Shown: positions 53,145 to 63,137, numbered from the stretch's first letter. The stretch: 64,000 bases of DNA from Subtercola boreus (GCF_003399645.1 NZ_NBXD01000030.1:186001-250000); one strand, 5' to 3'. Translations and numbers: made by a program. Notes: generated from the sequence alone by a model not told the origin.

Positions 53145-54397
53145 ACCGCCTCAGGATCGGGCGCCAAGGGAATGGGGCACGCCCGATCGATGACCTGCGT
53201 GGTGCATCGCTGAGGCTCACCGCCCAGTTCACCGGCCTGATGCTGGTCGTGCTGCTCATCGTCGGAGGAATCGTCTACGCCCTGGTCAGTACACGTGTCT
53301 CCGAAGCTGCCGAGAACGCCCTCACCACGACAGCTCAGCTCGACTCCCCCACCGATGCCCCGAAGAACAGCTACCTCACCATCGTCGACGGCCGAAGCGG
53401 CGACAGAATCCTCTCGACGCCGGGCATACCTGCCGGGCTTCTCGATCCGCAGGCACTCAGCACGGTGACATCCACCAAGACCGACGTCAGAAGCGAGCGA
53501 ACCATCGACGGTCACCGCTACCTGCTTCTGACGACGTCGTCCACCGGTGACCGCAACGGCGATCGTGTCGCACAGGTCGCCATCGACCAGAAAGAGAACA
53601 CCGAAGAACTCCAGCGGCTCGTCGGGGCACTCGTACTCGCAGGGCTCATCGCGCTGGTGCTCGCAGCGGGAGCGGCCTTCGTGATGGCAGGGCGCGCCAT
53701 GCGGCCGCTCGCCGACGCCCTCGCGCTCCAGCGCCGATTCGTCGCCGATGCCAGCCATGAACTCCGTACCCCGCTCACTCTTCTGAGCACCCGGGCACAG
53801 CTCCTGCGCCGCCGACCCCAGAACGACCTGCCGACGGATGTCACAGCATCCGTCGAGGAGATCGTCACCGACTCGAAAGCCCTGACCGGCATCCTCGAAG
53901 ACCTGCTCATCGCCGCCGACCCCAGAAGCGTCGCCGCGCTGGAGACCGTCGACCTGACAGTGGCCGCGGCAGAAGCCGTCGCGCTCCTCGCCGACAACGC
54001 TTCGGATCATGGCCTCTCCCTCCACCAGACGGGTGACAGCTCCTCCGTTCTGATCGACGGCTCCCCCTCAGCACTACTCCGCCTGATCATCGCGCTGCTG
54101 ACGAATGCTCTCGATCACGCCGACAGCGCCGTCACCGTGTCGATAACAGCTTCAGGGCGCGACGCCCTGATCAGAGTCACGGACGACGGCGAAGGTTTCG
54201 CGCCCGAGGCCGCCGCGAACGCCTTCCGCCGCTTCGCCAGCAACCGCCAGGCAACCCCGGAGGGTACGCGCCACTACGGGCTCGGCCTCGCCATCGTCGA
54301 CGAGATCGCCCGGCGTCACAACGGCTCGGTCACAATCGACTCCGCATCCACGGGGGGCGCATCCGTCGTCGCCAGCATCCCCCTACAGGCAAGCTGA
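53141..54397 (+). CDS. Sensor histidine kinase
   Basis: A 418-residue membrane kinase. TM1 is LTAQFTGLMLVVLLIVGGIVYALV, an extracytoplasmic sensor of about 105 residues follows, and TM2 is LVGALVLAGLIALVLAAGAAF. The phosphoacceptor is His206 in DASHELRTPLT; the ATPase domain has LLTNALDHA as N box, DDGEGF and HYGLGLAIV. GTG start overlaps the regulator stop (GTGA). The sensor domain is not recognised. Confidence 0.92.
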   Translation: MNRLRIGRQGNGARPIDDLRGASLRLTAQFTGLMLVVLLIVGGIVYALVSTRVSEAAENALTTTAQLDSPTDAPKNSYLTIVDGRSGDRILSTPGIPAGLLDPQALSTVTSTKTDVRSERTIDGHRYLLLTTSSTGDRNGDRVAQVAIDQKENTEELQRLVGALVLAGLIALVLAAGAAFVMAGRAMRPLADALALQRRFVADASHELRTPLTLLSTRAQLLRRRPQNDLPTDVTASVEEIVTDSKALTGILEDLLIAADPRSVAALETVDLTVAAAEAVALLADNASDHGLSLHQTGDSSSVLIDGSPSALLRLIIALLTNALDHADSAVTVSITASGRDALIRVTDDGEGFAPEAAANAFRRFASNRQATPEGTRHYGLGLAIVDEIARRHNGSVTIDSASTGGASVVASIPLQAS

Positions 54398-54542
54398 TCG
54401 GGGGCTGGGGATGCTTTCGTGCATGGTGCTCATGTCAGTGCGGCGAGATGGTCTGGCCCCGTATCGATGGCGAGGTGGATCGTCTTCCCGCGCCTCTGCG
54501 TGACGCCGATCTCCACCTCCTCCGAAGATGCAGCCGCGAGGC
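54398..54542. other. Intergenic stretch without recognised gene
   Basis: The 145 bases between the convergent kinase and chromate transporter genes contain no supported gene. A minus-strand frame ending at 54430 gives 36 residues outside the transporter gene (EVEIGVTQRRGKTIHLAID), which could be a remnant but matches no family I know. Confidence 0.4.
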
Positions 54543-55766
54543 TCAGCCTGTGATCAACGAGATGGCGACTCCTCCGGCGGCTCCGATGATCACCACGGCC
54601 CACGCGGGAATTCTCCAGACGATCAGCAGTACGAAGCAGATGACCGCGAGGACGAATGCTCCGGTGCCGGTGATCGCGGTGGTGAAGACCGGGTCGTAGA
54701 GTGCGGCTGCGAGAAGGCCCACCACGGCAGCGTTCGCGCCGCGCATCAGCGCTTGCGCCCAGGGGCGGGAGCGGAAGGCGTTCCAGAACGGGAGTACCCC
54801 GGTGAGGAGAAGAAAACCGGGGAGGAAGACACCCGCGAGGGCGATTGCTGCGCCGGCGATCCCACCGGGCCCGACCGTCGACAGCGTGCCCAGATACGCG
54901 GCGAAAGTGAACAGGGGCCCGGGAACGGCCTGGGCCGCGCCGTATCCGGCGAGAAACTGGTCTGGGCTGACCCAACCGGTGTCAACGACACCCGCCTGCA
55001 ACAGCGGCAGAACGACGTGGCCGCCGCCGAAGACCAGCGCCCCGGCCCGGTAGAACGCGTCGAACAGTTGCAGGGCCCCCGAGTGCGTAGCGGCCGCGGC
55101 GACCGGGAGTGCCACCAGCAGCACCACGAACATTGCCAGGCAGGTCATACCGACTGTGCGCGTGACCGGGAACCGCACCATCACAGCGGCCGGATCGGAT
55201 GGTTCACGGCAGAGCAGCAGACCGGCGAGTGCGCCGATGACGATGGCGCCGATCTGCCCGACTGATCCCGGGAGAAGGAGAGCGCTGGCGGCCGCGACGA
55301 CGGCGATCGATGCCCGGACCCGGTCCGGGGTCAGGGTGCGGGCCATTCCCCAGACCGCCTGGGCGACGATGGCGACAGCGACGATCTTCAGGCCGGCAAG
55401 GATTCCTCCGCCGATGGCACCCTGGAACAGCGGAGCCCCGTAGGCGAACGCGACCATCAGTGCCGCTGACGGCAGCGTGAAGGCGAGAAACGCAGCGATC
55501 GCACCGGTCGGCCCAGCCCGGAAGAGTCCAAGCCCGAATCCGACCTGGCTTGACGCTGGCCCCGGGAGAAACTGGCTGAGGGCGACAAGGTCACCGTATT
55601 CGGTGTCGTCGAGCCATTTCCGGCGCTGGATCAGCTCGTTCCGAAAGTAGCCCAGGTGGGCGATGGGGCCGCCGAACGAGCTCACGCCAAGCTTCAGGAA
55701 CGCCCGCAGGACCTCCCACGCCGAACCCTGTCTGGCACGCGGCGGGATAGTCGTGTTCTCACTCAT
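54543..55766 (-). CDS. chrA: Chromate transporter (ChrA, two-domain CHR family)
   Basis: A 407-residue membrane efflux protein. Two homologous CHR halves are visible: LKLGVSSFGGPIAHLGYFRNELI with ALSQFLPGPASSQVGFGLGLF, and FYRAGALVFGGGHVVLPLLQAGV with GYGAAQAVPGPLFTFAAYLG; the FGGP and PGP motifs mark both. It exports chromate by proton-driven exchange. ATG 55766 is preferred to GTG 55796 because AGGAG stands 7 nt before it. The promoter region is shared with the copper regulon, but no chromate regulator is seen. Confidence 0.92.
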   Translation of the reverse strand: MSENTTIPPRARQGSAWEVLRAFLKLGVSSFGGPIAHLGYFRNELIQRRKWLDDTEYGDLVALSQFLPGPASSQVGFGLGLFRAGPTGAIAAFLAFTLPSAALMVAFAYGAPLFQGAIGGGILAGLKIVAVAIVAQAVWGMARTLTPDRVRASIAVVAAASALLLPGSVGQIGAIVIGALAGLLLCREPSDPAAVMVRFPVTRTVGMTCLAMFVVLLVALPVAAAATHSGALQLFDAFYRAGALVFGGGHVVLPLLQAGVVDTGWVSPDQFLAGYGAAQAVPGPLFTFAAYLGTLSTVGPGGIAGAAIALAGVFLPGFLLLTGVLPFWNAFRSRPWAQALMRGANAAVVGLLAAALYDPVFTTAITGTGAFVLAVICFVLLIVWRIPAWAVVIIGAAGGVAISLITG

Positions 55767-55937
55767 GCTGTGGCTCCTGTCCCCGTCACGGTTCACACCC
55801 GTTCCCGCGCAGTGACGGGCCCGCGCCGGCCCTCAAGGGAGCGGCGTAGAACATACGGATGTCGAATGAACGGCAGGTGAACTCCGCTCACGCCTCCAGG
55901 GGTTCTTAACATAGGGACCATTCCGTGACTTACTTGT

Positions 55938-55954
55938 ATACCCCTATGGGGTAT
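55938..55954. promoter_or_regulatory. CsoR-type copper operator upstream of csoR
   Basis: ATACCCCTATGGGGTAT has perfect 7-bp arms around TAT, the form of CsoR operators (G/C-rich dyad with TATACCCC). It lies 19 nt before the csoR start; a close twin lies at 62171-62187. Confidence 0.85.
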
Positions 55955-55972
55955 GAATGGTGAGGTGTGGTG

Positions 55973-56254
55973 ATGGTCGGTTACGCGTCGAACAAGGATG
56001 CTCTTCTCAAGCGGCTCAGTCGTGCTGAAGGGCAGGTGCGGGGCATTGCCCGAATGGTCGAGGAGGACACCTACTGCATCGATATTCTGACGCAGGTGTC
56101 GGCTGCGACGAAGGCGCTCGAGACTGTCGCGCTGTCGCTGCTGGATGACCACCTCAAGCACTGTGTCGCTGAGGCGAGTGCCGAGGGTGGGCCGGTGGCG
56201 GAGGAGAAGCTCCGTGAAGCATCCGCCGCGATAGCCCGCCTCGTTCGTTCCTGA
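55973..56254 (+). CDS. csoR: Copper-sensing repressor CsoR
   Basis: A 93-residue all-helical metal-sensitive repressor. The CsoR fingerprint is complete: Cys35 (TYCIDIL), His60 and Cys64 (DDHLKHC), i.e. the x-C-H-C copper site, and LLKRLSRAEGQVRGIARMV in helix 1. Cu(I) binding releases the operator. ATG 55973 is chosen (GAGG 6 nt before); GTG 55967 and 55970 are in frame. It heads the operon csoR-copZ-copA and has an operator in its own promoter. Confidence 0.94.
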   Translation: MVGYASNKDALLKRLSRAEGQVRGIARMVEEDTYCIDILTQVSAATKALETVALSLLDDHLKHCVAEASAEGGPVAEEKLREASAAIARLVRS

Positions 56255-56286
56255 CGACCGCCCGTGCGCGGAGAGAGAAGAAGCTG

Positions 56287-56532
56287 ATGAATGAAGCGAC
56301 AACGAACGTGGTTCGGGCGCACTATCTGGTCTCGGGGATGACGTGCTCCCACTGCGTCGCCAGCGTGACCGAAGAGATCAGCGCAGTTCCCGGGGTGCAG
56401 AGCGTCAGCGTTTCTCTGAACGCGGGGGGCGACTCCACGGTGATGGTTGTCAGCTCGGCCCCGGTTCCGGTCGATGACGTGCGCGCCGCGATCGCCGAGG
56501 CCGGCTATGAAATGGTCTCTGGCCAGGGATGA
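56287..56532 (+). CDS. copZ: Copper chaperone (CopZ-like HMA protein)
   Basis: An 81-residue HMA-domain protein with the metal site GMTCSHC (Cys20, Cys23) and the ferredoxin-like pattern [37 protein letters not shown]. It carries Cu(I) to the ATPase encoded next, whose ATG overlaps this stop by 4 bp. Confidence 0.93.
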   Translation: MNEATTNVVRAHYLVSGMTCSHCVASVTEEISAVPGVQSVSVSLNAGGDSTVMVVSSAPVPVDDVRAAIAEAGYEMVSGQG

Positions 56533-58772
56533 CCATGACCGACGTGAACCTCGATATCGGGGGCATGACGTGCGCCTCCTGCGCGACGCGGATCGAGCGG
56601 AAGCTCAACCGCATCGAAGGGGTCACCGCGTCAGTCAACTACGCGACGGAGAAAGCGCGGGTGCAGACAGCCGGGGTCGAGACTGCCGATCTGATTGCTG
56701 CGGTCGAGGCCGCCGGGTACACTGCCGCACTTCCTGCCCCGATTCCCGCAGAGGCACCGGCAGACGACGCTCCGGTGGACGCCGAATTGTCGGGTCTTCG
56801 GCAGCGGCTGATCGTCTCTGCGGCGTTGGCTGTTCCGGTCGTGGTGCTGTCGATGGTCCCGGTGTTCCAGTTCACGTATTGGCAGTGGTTTGCGCTGATG
56901 CTGGCGGCCCCGGTCGTGGTGTGGGGGGCGTGGCCCTTCCACCGTGCTGCGGCAGTGAACGCCCGGCACGGTGCCGCGACCATGGACACCCTTGTCAGTG
57001 TCGGCGTGATCGCAGCTTTCGGGTGGTCGTTGTACGCCCTGTTCCTCGGTCACGCCGGTGAATCTGGGATGCGGATGAGTTTCCAGCTGACAAGCACCCC
57101 GGGAAACGGAACGTCTGAGCTGTATCTCGAGGTCGCATCCGCGGTGACTGTTTTCATCCTCGCCGGACGGTACATCGAGGCGCGCGCGAAGAGGCAGTCG
57201 GGCGCTGCGTTGAAGGCGCTTCTCGCGTTGGGTGCGAAGGATGCCACCCGCGAACGCGCAGGCCACGAGGAGCTCGTACCGGTGGGTTCGTTGGTGCCGG
57301 GAGACAGGATCGTTGTGCGGCCGGGCGAGAAGATCGCCACCGATGGTCTGATCGTCGACGGCATCTCTGCTGTCGACGCCGGCATGGTGACGGGCGAGTC
57401 GGTTCCCGTCGAGGTTCACCCGGGAGATCGGGTCGTGGGCGCGACGATCAATGTCGGCGGGCGGCTGTTGGTCGAGGTGACCCGGGTCGGCGCTGACACG
57501 GAACTCGCCCGGATGGGCCGGCTGGTCGAAGAGGCACAGAGCGGCAAAGCCCAGGCGCAGCGCCTCGCCGACCGGGTCTCCGCCGTGTTCGTTCCCGTCG
57601 TCATCGCCCTCGCCCTCGTCGCTTTCGCTGGCTGGCTTCTCATCGGCGGGTCGGCAGAGACCGCGTTCGCCGCCGGGGTTGCAACGCTGATCATCGCGTG
57701 CCCGTGCGCTCTGGGTCTTGCGACCCCGACCGCGCTGCTGGTCGGTACCGGGCGCGGTTCCCAGTTGGGCATCCTCATCCGTGGCCCCCAGGTGCTCGAG
57801 CAGACCCGCACGGTCGACACCATCGTGCTCGACAAGACAGGCACCATCACCACCGGGAGGATGACGGTCACCGCCGTCGAGGCAACCGCCGGGACCGCCC
57901 CGGAGGAGCTCATCCGGTATGCAGCTGCCGCCGAAGAGGGCTCAGAACATCCCATCGGACGCGCGATCGTCACGCACAGCACGTCCTACCCGTCTGACCG
58001 GGCGAGCGTGGAAGCCTTCCAGGGGCATCCCGGGCACGGTGTGCAAGCCATCGTCGATGGTCGCCTCGTCATCGTCGGACAGCCGGCGTGGCTCTCGGAT
58101 GCATGGTCGATCCCGACAGCAGCCCAGCTCCGTTCGGCGATCAGCGCATCCGAGTCTGCCGGCCTGACTGTCATGGCGGTCAGCTGGGACGGGGTGTTCC
58201 GCGGGATCATCAGCGTCGGCGACACCGTCAAACACGGCAGCAGCGACGCGGTCGCCGAATTCGTGGCACTCGGACTCCACCCCGTGCTTCTGACCGGGGA
58301 CAACGCCGGGGCCGCCCAGGCCGTCGCCCGACAGGTCGGAATCAGTGAGGTCCACGCCGGCACCACCCCGTCCGACAAGCTCGACCTGATCAGATCCCTG
58401 CAGGAGGCGGGCCGGGTCGTTGCGATGGTCGGTGACGGAGTCAACGACGCTGCCGCGCTGGCCGCTGCCGACCTCGGAATCGCGATGGGTACCGGGACCG
58501 ACAGTGCGATGGCAGCCAGCGACATCACCATCGTCAGCGGCAGCCTCCTGGGTGTCGCCGACGCCATCCGTCTCTCGAGACGCACCCTCGGCACGATCAA
58601 GGGGAACCTGTTCTGGGCGTTCGCGTACAACGTCGCGGCGATCCCGATCGCGATGCTCGGCCTCCTCAACCCGCTGTTCGCGGGCGCGGCAATGGCCTTC
58701 TCGTCTGTGTTCGTCGTCACGAACAGTCTCCGGCTGAGGAACTTCCACCCGGCCACGAGGGCAGACCGATGA
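56529..58772 (+). CDS. copA: Copper-exporting P1B-type ATPase CopA
   Basis: A 747-residue membrane pump. One N-terminal HMA domain with CASC (Cys15, Cys18); the intramembrane CPC in [17 protein letters not shown] (about residue 390); actuator motif TGE ([10 protein letters not shown]); phosphorylation DKTGT (about 435); ATP-domain His-Pro ([12 protein letters not shown]); [10 protein letters not shown]; and the C-terminal YN and MxxS motifs typical of Cu(I) exporters. It drives Cu(I) out of the cell. Confidence 0.96.
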   Translation: MTMTDVNLDIGGMTCASCATRIERKLNRIEGVTASVNYATEKARVQTAGVETADLIAAVEAAGYTAALPAPIPAEAPADDAPVDAELSGLRQRLIVSAALAVPVVVLSMVPVFQFTYWQWFALMLAAPVVVWGAWPFHRAAAVNARHGAATMDTLVSVGVIAAFGWSLYALFLGHAGESGMRMSFQLTSTPGNGTSELYLEVASAVTVFILAGRYIEARAKRQSGAALKALLALGAKDATRERAGHEELVPVGSLVPGDRIVVRPGEKIATDGLIVDGISAVDAGMVTGESVPVEVHPGDRVVGATINVGGRLLVEVTRVGADTELARMGRLVEEAQSGKAQAQRLADRVSAVFVPVVIALALVAFAGWLLIGGSAETAFAAGVATLIIACPCALGLATPTALLVGTGRGSQLGILIRGPQVLEQTRTVDTIVLDKTGTITTGRMTVTAVEATAGTAPEELIRYAAAAEEGSEHPIGRAIVTHSTSYPSDRASVEAFQGHPGHGVQAIVDGRLVIVGQPAWLSDAWSIPTAAQLRSAISASESAGLTVMAVSWDGVFRGIISVGDTVKHGSSDAVAEFVALGLHPVLLTGDNAGAAQAVARQVGISEVHAGTTPSDKLDLIRSLQEAGRVVAMVGDGVNDAAALAAADLGIAMGTGTDSAMAASDITIVSGSLLGVADAIRLSRRTLGTIKGNLFWAFAYNVAAIPIAMLGLLNPLFAGAAMAFSSVFVVTNSLRLRNFHPATRADR

Positions 58773-59290
58773 CCCCGGCTGCGCTGGGCCCGCTGAAGAC
58801 CGCACCGGTGAGCCTGCGGCGAACCAGGGCACACATTCTGGGAGCGAACACCATCCAGCGGACGGTGTTTCTGTTGGCCGTGGTCGGCGCTGTCGTTGTC
58901 GGGCTCCTCGCAATGCATACCCTGCAGACCGGGATGGGCAATCACAACGCCCCCATGAACACGACCAGTGCTATGGGTGGCCCCGCACACCCGGGTGGCG
59001 AAACGGTGCGCGGCCTCGACCACGGGCCGGACACCGGAACAGCCGCCGCGCACGAGCACGCCACCGCGTCGGAGTGTTCGGGGATGTGTGATCCGGGGCA
59101 CACGATGGCAGGCATGGTCTGCGTTCTCGCGCTTCTGCTCACCGGCCTCCTCCTCGCCGCGATCAGACCCGCCAGCACCTCCACCACGACACCCGTGACA
59201 CCTGCCCTGCTGCAGCGCGCCGACGTCGCAGCCGCCAGGCCGAGACCTGCGCCACCAGATCTTCACGTTCTGTCCATTTCGAGAACCTGA
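58769..59290 (+). CDS. DUF6153-like His/Met-rich membrane protein
   Basis: A 173-residue protein translationally coupled to copA (ATGA). One N-terminal membrane helix ([19 protein letters not shown]), an exported loop rich in His, Met and Cys ([41 protein letters not shown]), a second helix ([17 protein letters not shown]), and a tail ending [12 protein letters not shown]. This layout matches DUF6153 proteins of actinobacterial copper loci. The loop residues could bind Cu outside the membrane; the mechanism is unknown. Confidence 0.8.
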   Translation: MTPAALGPLKTAPVSLRRTRAHILGANTIQRTVFLLAVVGAVVVGLLAMHTLQTGMGNHNAPMNTTSAMGGPAHPGGETVRGLDHGPDTGTAAAHEHATASECSGMCDPGHTMAGMVCVLALLLTGLLLAAIRPASTSTTTPVTPALLQRADVAAARPRPAPPDLHVLSISRT

Positions 59291-59360
59291 TGGCGTCAGC
59301 CCGCACCCCGGGTACTTCGCGCACTCGATTTCTCACTCCCACTGAAATGGATAGTAAAAA

Positions 59361-59981
59361 ATGTCACAACTTCGCACCACTCTCGCCGTCACGGCCGCCC
59401 TTGCTGCCGCGGTGACACTTGCCGCGTGCTCGTCTTCCTCCGGGTCGATGAGCGGCATGGACCACGGAGACACCATGATAAGTTCCGCGCCCACAATGAC
59501 GGCCGGCACCAACAACACCGCCGACGTCACCTTCGTGACTGGCATGATCCCCCACCACACCCAAGCAGTGACCATGGTCGACTCCCTCCTGACGAAGGAC
59601 GGTATCGACCCGGCCGTGATCGCCCTCGCGGAACAGATCAAATCGGAGCAGGAACCCGAGATCACCACGATGACCGGCTGGCTCACCGCGTGGGGAGTGC
59701 CCACGAGCACCGACACCGGAATGTCGGGCATGGACATGGGAACCGGCACCGGCATGATGTCCGATCAGGACATGTCAGCCCTGGACGCAGCGACCGGGTC
59801 AGCGGCATCGAAACTGTTCCTGACCCAGATGATCCAGCACCACGAAGGTGCCATCGGTATGGCCAACACGGAAGTCACCTCCGGACAGGACCCTGACGCC
59901 CTGGCCCTGGCGAACAACATCGTCACCAGCCAGACCGCAGAGATCCAGACCATGACCAGCCTCCTCGGCACCATCCAGTAG
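59361..59981 (+). CDS. DUF305 lipoprotein
   Basis: A 206-residue exported protein with lipobox LAAC (Cys ~23), a Met/His-rich start (SGSMSGMDHGDTM) and two copies of the DUF305 helical repeat: FVTGMIPHHTQAVTM and FLTQMIQHHEGAIGM. DUF305 proteins are common in copper-resistance loci and probably bind copper. The DNA before the ATG is AT-rich with a weak ribosome-binding site. Confidence 0.85.
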   Translation: MSQLRTTLAVTAALAAAVTLAACSSSSGSMSGMDHGDTMISSAPTMTAGTNNTADVTFVTGMIPHHTQAVTMVDSLLTKDGIDPAVIALAEQIKSEQEPEITTMTGWLTAWGVPTSTDTGMSGMDMGTGTGMMSDQDMSALDAATGSAASKLFLTQMIQHHEGAIGMANTEVTSGQDPDALALANNIVTSQTAEIQTMTSLLGTIQ

Positions 59982-60004
59982 CACCATCGCGGTCGTCCCC
60001 GCCG

Positions 60005-62158
60005 TCATGTCGCCTTGGGCTGGGCGGCGGGGAGGGCGCCGACGCTGACCTCAGGGCGAAGATCGAGACGCCGAAGCAGCTGGGCGTTCAGTGCGACGAC
60101 CACCGTCGATGCGCTCATCAACAGCGCGCCGACCGCCATCGGGAGGATGAACCCGATGGGGGCGAGAACGCCCGCGGCGAGCGGCACGGAGAGGAGGTTG
60201 TAGCCGGCCGCCCACCAGAGGTTCTGCTTCATCTTGCGGTAGCTCTTCTTCGACAGCTCGATCACCGAAAGCACGGAGCGGGGGTCATCGCTTGCGAGGA
60301 TGACCCCCGCTGACGCAATCGCAACGTCGGTGCCGGCGCCGATCGCGATCCCGACATCGGCCTGCGCGAGGGCGGGTGCGTCGTTGACGCCATCGCCGAC
60401 CATCGCGACCGTGCGGCCCTCTGCCTGCAGCTCTACGACCTTCGCGGCTTTGTCCTCGGGGTGTACTCCCGCGAAGACCCGGTCGATACCGAGTGACGCT
60501 GCGACGGAATGGGCGACAGCCTCGGCATCTCCGGTGATCATCACGACCTGGATGCCGAGAGCATGGAGGGCATCGACGGCCTGCCGGGACTCGGGCCGGA
60601 TCTCGTCTGCAAGCCCCAGTGCTCCGATGACGGCACCGTTTCGGAGCACGTGCAGGATGATCTGCCCGTCGTTCTCCCACGCTGACGTTTCCGCCAGCGG
60701 TGACTCGTTGTGGGCGGCGAGCATGCTCGGCCCGCCGACGCTGATGGTGTCACCCGCGATCGCTCCGGAGACCCCGACCGCTGTCGACGCCCGAAGATCG
60801 GTTGCGTGAAGGGCGGGGAGGTCCCGGGACTCCGCCGCGGTGGTGATGGCCCGGGCAAGCGGATGCTCACTGTCGGCCTCGACTGCCGCAGCCCAACTCA
60901 CCACGTCCCGTTCCGTCATCCCGTCGATGACCGCGACCGATGACACGACGGGTTCGCCCTTCGTCAGGGTTCCGGTTTTGTCGAACAGGATCGTGTTCAC
61001 CGTTCGCATGCTCTCCAGGGCGAGGCGGTCGGTGATCAGCACGCCGCCCTTCGCCGCACGCTCCGTCGCGATCGACACCACAAGCGGTATCGCCAGGCCC
61101 AACGCGTGCGGGCAGGCGATGACGAGAACGGTGACCGTTCGGATCACGGCATCTTCGGGTGTGCCCAGTGCCGTCCAGACGATGGCGGTGAGGGCTGCCG
61201 AGCCGAGCGCGAACCAGAACAGCCAGCCGGCAGCGGTGTCTGCAAGCCGCTGCGCTCGAGACGTCGAGTTCTGGGCCTCACTGACCAAGCGCCGGATACC
61301 CGCCAACGCGGTGTCGTCACCGACAGCTGTCACCCGCACCCGCAGGGCATTGTCGGTCGCGACCGTTCCGGCCACCACATGTGAACCCACACCCCTGGCC
61401 ACCGCCCGGGACTCACCCGTGATCATCGACTCGTCGACGTCAGCTGTTCCCTCGACGACGTTCCCGTCGGCTGGCACCCGGCCGCCCGGGCGCACCACGA
61501 CAAGGTCCCCGACAACCAATTCGGATGGCGCGACTCTGACCGTGCTCTCGCCCTCGACGCGTTCCGCCTCATCTGGCAGAAGAGCGGCCAATGACTCCAA
61601 CGCCGTCGACGTCTGCGCCAGGGAACGCATCTCGATCCAGTGCCCCAGAAGCATGATCACGACCAGAAGAGCCAACTCCCACCAGAAGTCGAGCTGGTGA
61701 TCCAACAGGCCGAGGCTCGCTCCCCAGGACGCCACGAACGCGACCGTGATCGCGAGAGCGATGAGGAGCATCATTCCCGGCTTTCGCGACCGGAGCTCGG
61801 TGACAGCTCCCATCAGGAACGGTCGACCACCCCACACATACATCACCGTCCCGAGCGCGGGAGAGACCCACGAAGTGACGGCGGTCTCGGGTACTGCGTA
61901 ACCCAGGATCATCGCGAACATGCTGCTGAAGAAGACGACCGGGACTGCGACCACCAGCATGATCCAGAACAACGTACGGAACTGGGCGACGTGGCCGGCA
62001 TGCCCTCCGTGACCGGAATGACCGGCATGCCCCGAGTGATCCATCCCGCTCTGACCCGAGTGATCCATCGCGCCGTGGCCGGACTGCTCACCGACCACCG
62101 TCCCCACAGGGGCGTGAACATCGGGGACGGGGTTGTGGCTGTGCTCTGTGCGGCTCAT
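60005..62158 (-). CDS. copB: Heavy-metal P1B-type ATPase (CopB-like)
   Basis: A 717-residue metal pump with a His-rich N-terminus (HSGHAGHSGHGGHAGH; no HMA domain) and a CPH instead of CPC motif (VIACPHALGLAIPL, about residue 347). Phosphorylation site DKTGT is near 393, TGES and GDGVNDAPAL are present. This is the CopB group, usually linked to Cu(II)/Cu or other soft-metal export. ATG 62158 follows CGGAAG; the operator at 62171-62187 is 13 nt upstream. Convergent with the DUF305 gene. Confidence 0.93.
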   Translation of the reverse strand: MSRTEHSHNPVPDVHAPVGTVVGEQSGHGAMDHSGQSGMDHSGHAGHSGHGGHAGHVAQFRTLFWIMLVVAVPVVFFSSMFAMILGYAVPETAVTSWVSPALGTVMYVWGGRPFLMGAVTELRSRKPGMMLLIALAITVAFVASWGASLGLLDHQLDFWWELALLVVIMLLGHWIEMRSLAQTSTALESLAALLPDEAERVEGESTVRVAPSELVVGDLVVVRPGGRVPADGNVVEGTADVDESMITGESRAVARGVGSHVVAGTVATDNALRVRVTAVGDDTALAGIRRLVSEAQNSTSRAQRLADTAAGWLFWFALGSAALTAIVWTALGTPEDAVIRTVTVLVIACPHALGLAIPLVVSIATERAAKGGVLITDRLALESMRTVNTILFDKTGTLTKGEPVVSSVAVIDGMTERDVVSWAAAVEADSEHPLARAITTAAESRDLPALHATDLRASTAVGVSGAIAGDTISVGGPSMLAAHNESPLAETSAWENDGQIILHVLRNGAVIGALGLADEIRPESRQAVDALHALGIQVVMITGDAEAVAHSVAASLGIDRVFAGVHPEDKAAKVVELQAEGRTVAMVGDGVNDAPALAQADVGIAIGAGTDVAIASAGVILASDDPRSVLSVIELSKKSYRKMKQNLWWAAGYNLLSVPLAAGVLAPIGFILPMAVGALLMSASTVVVALNAQLLRRLDLRPEVSVGALPAAQPKAT

Positions 62159-62170
62159 CTTCCGAACCTT

Positions 62171-62187
62171 ATACCCCCTAGGGGTAT
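62171..62187. promoter_or_regulatory. CsoR-type operator upstream of copB
   Basis: ATACCCCCTAGGGGTAT has perfect 7-bp arms and the same ATACCCC/GGGGTAT halves as the csoR site at 55938. Location 13 nt before the copB ATG suggests CsoR repression of this pump too. Confidence 0.85.
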
Positions 62188-62228
62188 CTGTCGAGAGCCG
62201 AGCGCTGCACCCGGAGCCGCACAGCACT

Positions 62229-62234
62229 TAGGCT
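62229..62234 (+). promoter_or_regulatory. -10 box of a leaderless promoter
   Basis: TAGGCT ends 6 nt before the ATG at 62241; no ribosome-binding site is present between them. Confidence 0.5.
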
Positions 62235-62240
62235 CGAAGC

Positions 62241-63071
62241 ATGACGGAGTCGCCGCTGGTCGGGCGGGTCGAAGCGCCCGACCTCCACCTCATCTCGTTC
62301 AACGTGCGACGACGGATGCCCGCCATCGGGCCGCGCACCGCCGACCGCTGGGCACAGCGCTCCCCCGCACTGGCCGCTCTGCTCGCTCTCGAGCGGCCGC
62401 ACCTGATCGGTGCGCAGGAAGTGCTGCCCGATCAGGACCGCTTCATCCGTACCGCCCTCGGGAGCGACTTCAGCCGCGTCGGGCGTGGACGGGAGACGAA
62501 CGGGCAGGGCGAGGGCTGCCCGATCTACTACGACCGAACCCGGCTCCAGCTGCTCGACTGGGTGCAGCAGGCGCTCTCCGACACCCCGGAGGTGCCCGGC
62601 TCGCGGTCGTGGGGCAACCTGACCCCGCGCATCCTGGTGCGGGCAGAGTTTCGCGACCGGGCCACCGGCATCCGTCTTCTCGCCATCAACACGCACTTCG
62701 ACCACCTCTCGCGGCGCTCGCGCGTCACAGCGGCCCACACCATCCGCCAGCTCGTCGTGGGCCAGGCGCTACCCGCAGTCGTGACCGGCGACCTCAACAG
62801 CGGAGAGGACACGGCGCCCCTCACCGAACTCTTCGCCGGGGGCGGGGTGGTGGATGCCTGGGGTGCAGCACGCACCCGCCTCACCGCCGAATGGGGCACC
62901 TTTCCGAACTACCGCGAACCGCGGCGTGACCGCAAACGCATCGACTGGATCGCCGTCTCGCCGACAGTCGAGGTCGAGCGCATCGGCATCAACACCGAGC
63001 GGCCCGGCGGGGTCTGGGCGTCCGATCACCTCCCGGTTCAGGCCGTGCTGCGAATGCCGACAGCCCCGTGA
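62241..63071 (+). CDS. Endonuclease/exonuclease/phosphatase family protein
   Basis: A 276-residue cytoplasmic enzyme of the EEP superfamily (DNase I/Mg-phosphatase fold). Conserved stretches: LHLISFNVRRRM, LIGAQEVLPDQ with the metal-binding Glu, LLAINTHFDHLS, VVTGDLNSGED with Asp-Asn, IDWIAVS and SDHLPVQAVL with the catalytic Asp-His. It hydrolyses phosphodiester or phosphoester bonds of unknown substrate. No signal peptide. Divergent from copB. Confidence 0.88.
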   Translation: MTESPLVGRVEAPDLHLISFNVRRRMPAIGPRTADRWAQRSPALAALLALERPHLIGAQEVLPDQDRFIRTALGSDFSRVGRGRETNGQGEGCPIYYDRTRLQLLDWVQQALSDTPEVPGSRSWGNLTPRILVRAEFRDRATGIRLLAINTHFDHLSRRSRVTAAHTIRQLVVGQALPAVVTGDLNSGEDTAPLTELFAGGGVVDAWGAARTRLTAEWGTFPNYREPRRDRKRIDWIAVSPTVEVERIGINTERPGGVWASDHLPVQAVLRMPTAP

Positions 63072-63137
63072 GGGAGACCTTTCGGTCGGGGCCGCGCGGG
63101 GCATCCGCCGTTCTGGTCGACCTCGGTGGTGCGCGGG

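Noticed and set aside
54430-54975. Minus-strand 181-residue frame beside chrA
   Set aside because: Almost entirely inside the chromate transporter gene in another frame, with Arg-rich shadow composition; only the last 36 codons are outside and match nothing.
55793-56302. Minus-strand 169-residue frame over csoR
   Set aside because: Antisense shadow of csoR and its promoter, no family match and it crosses the operator.
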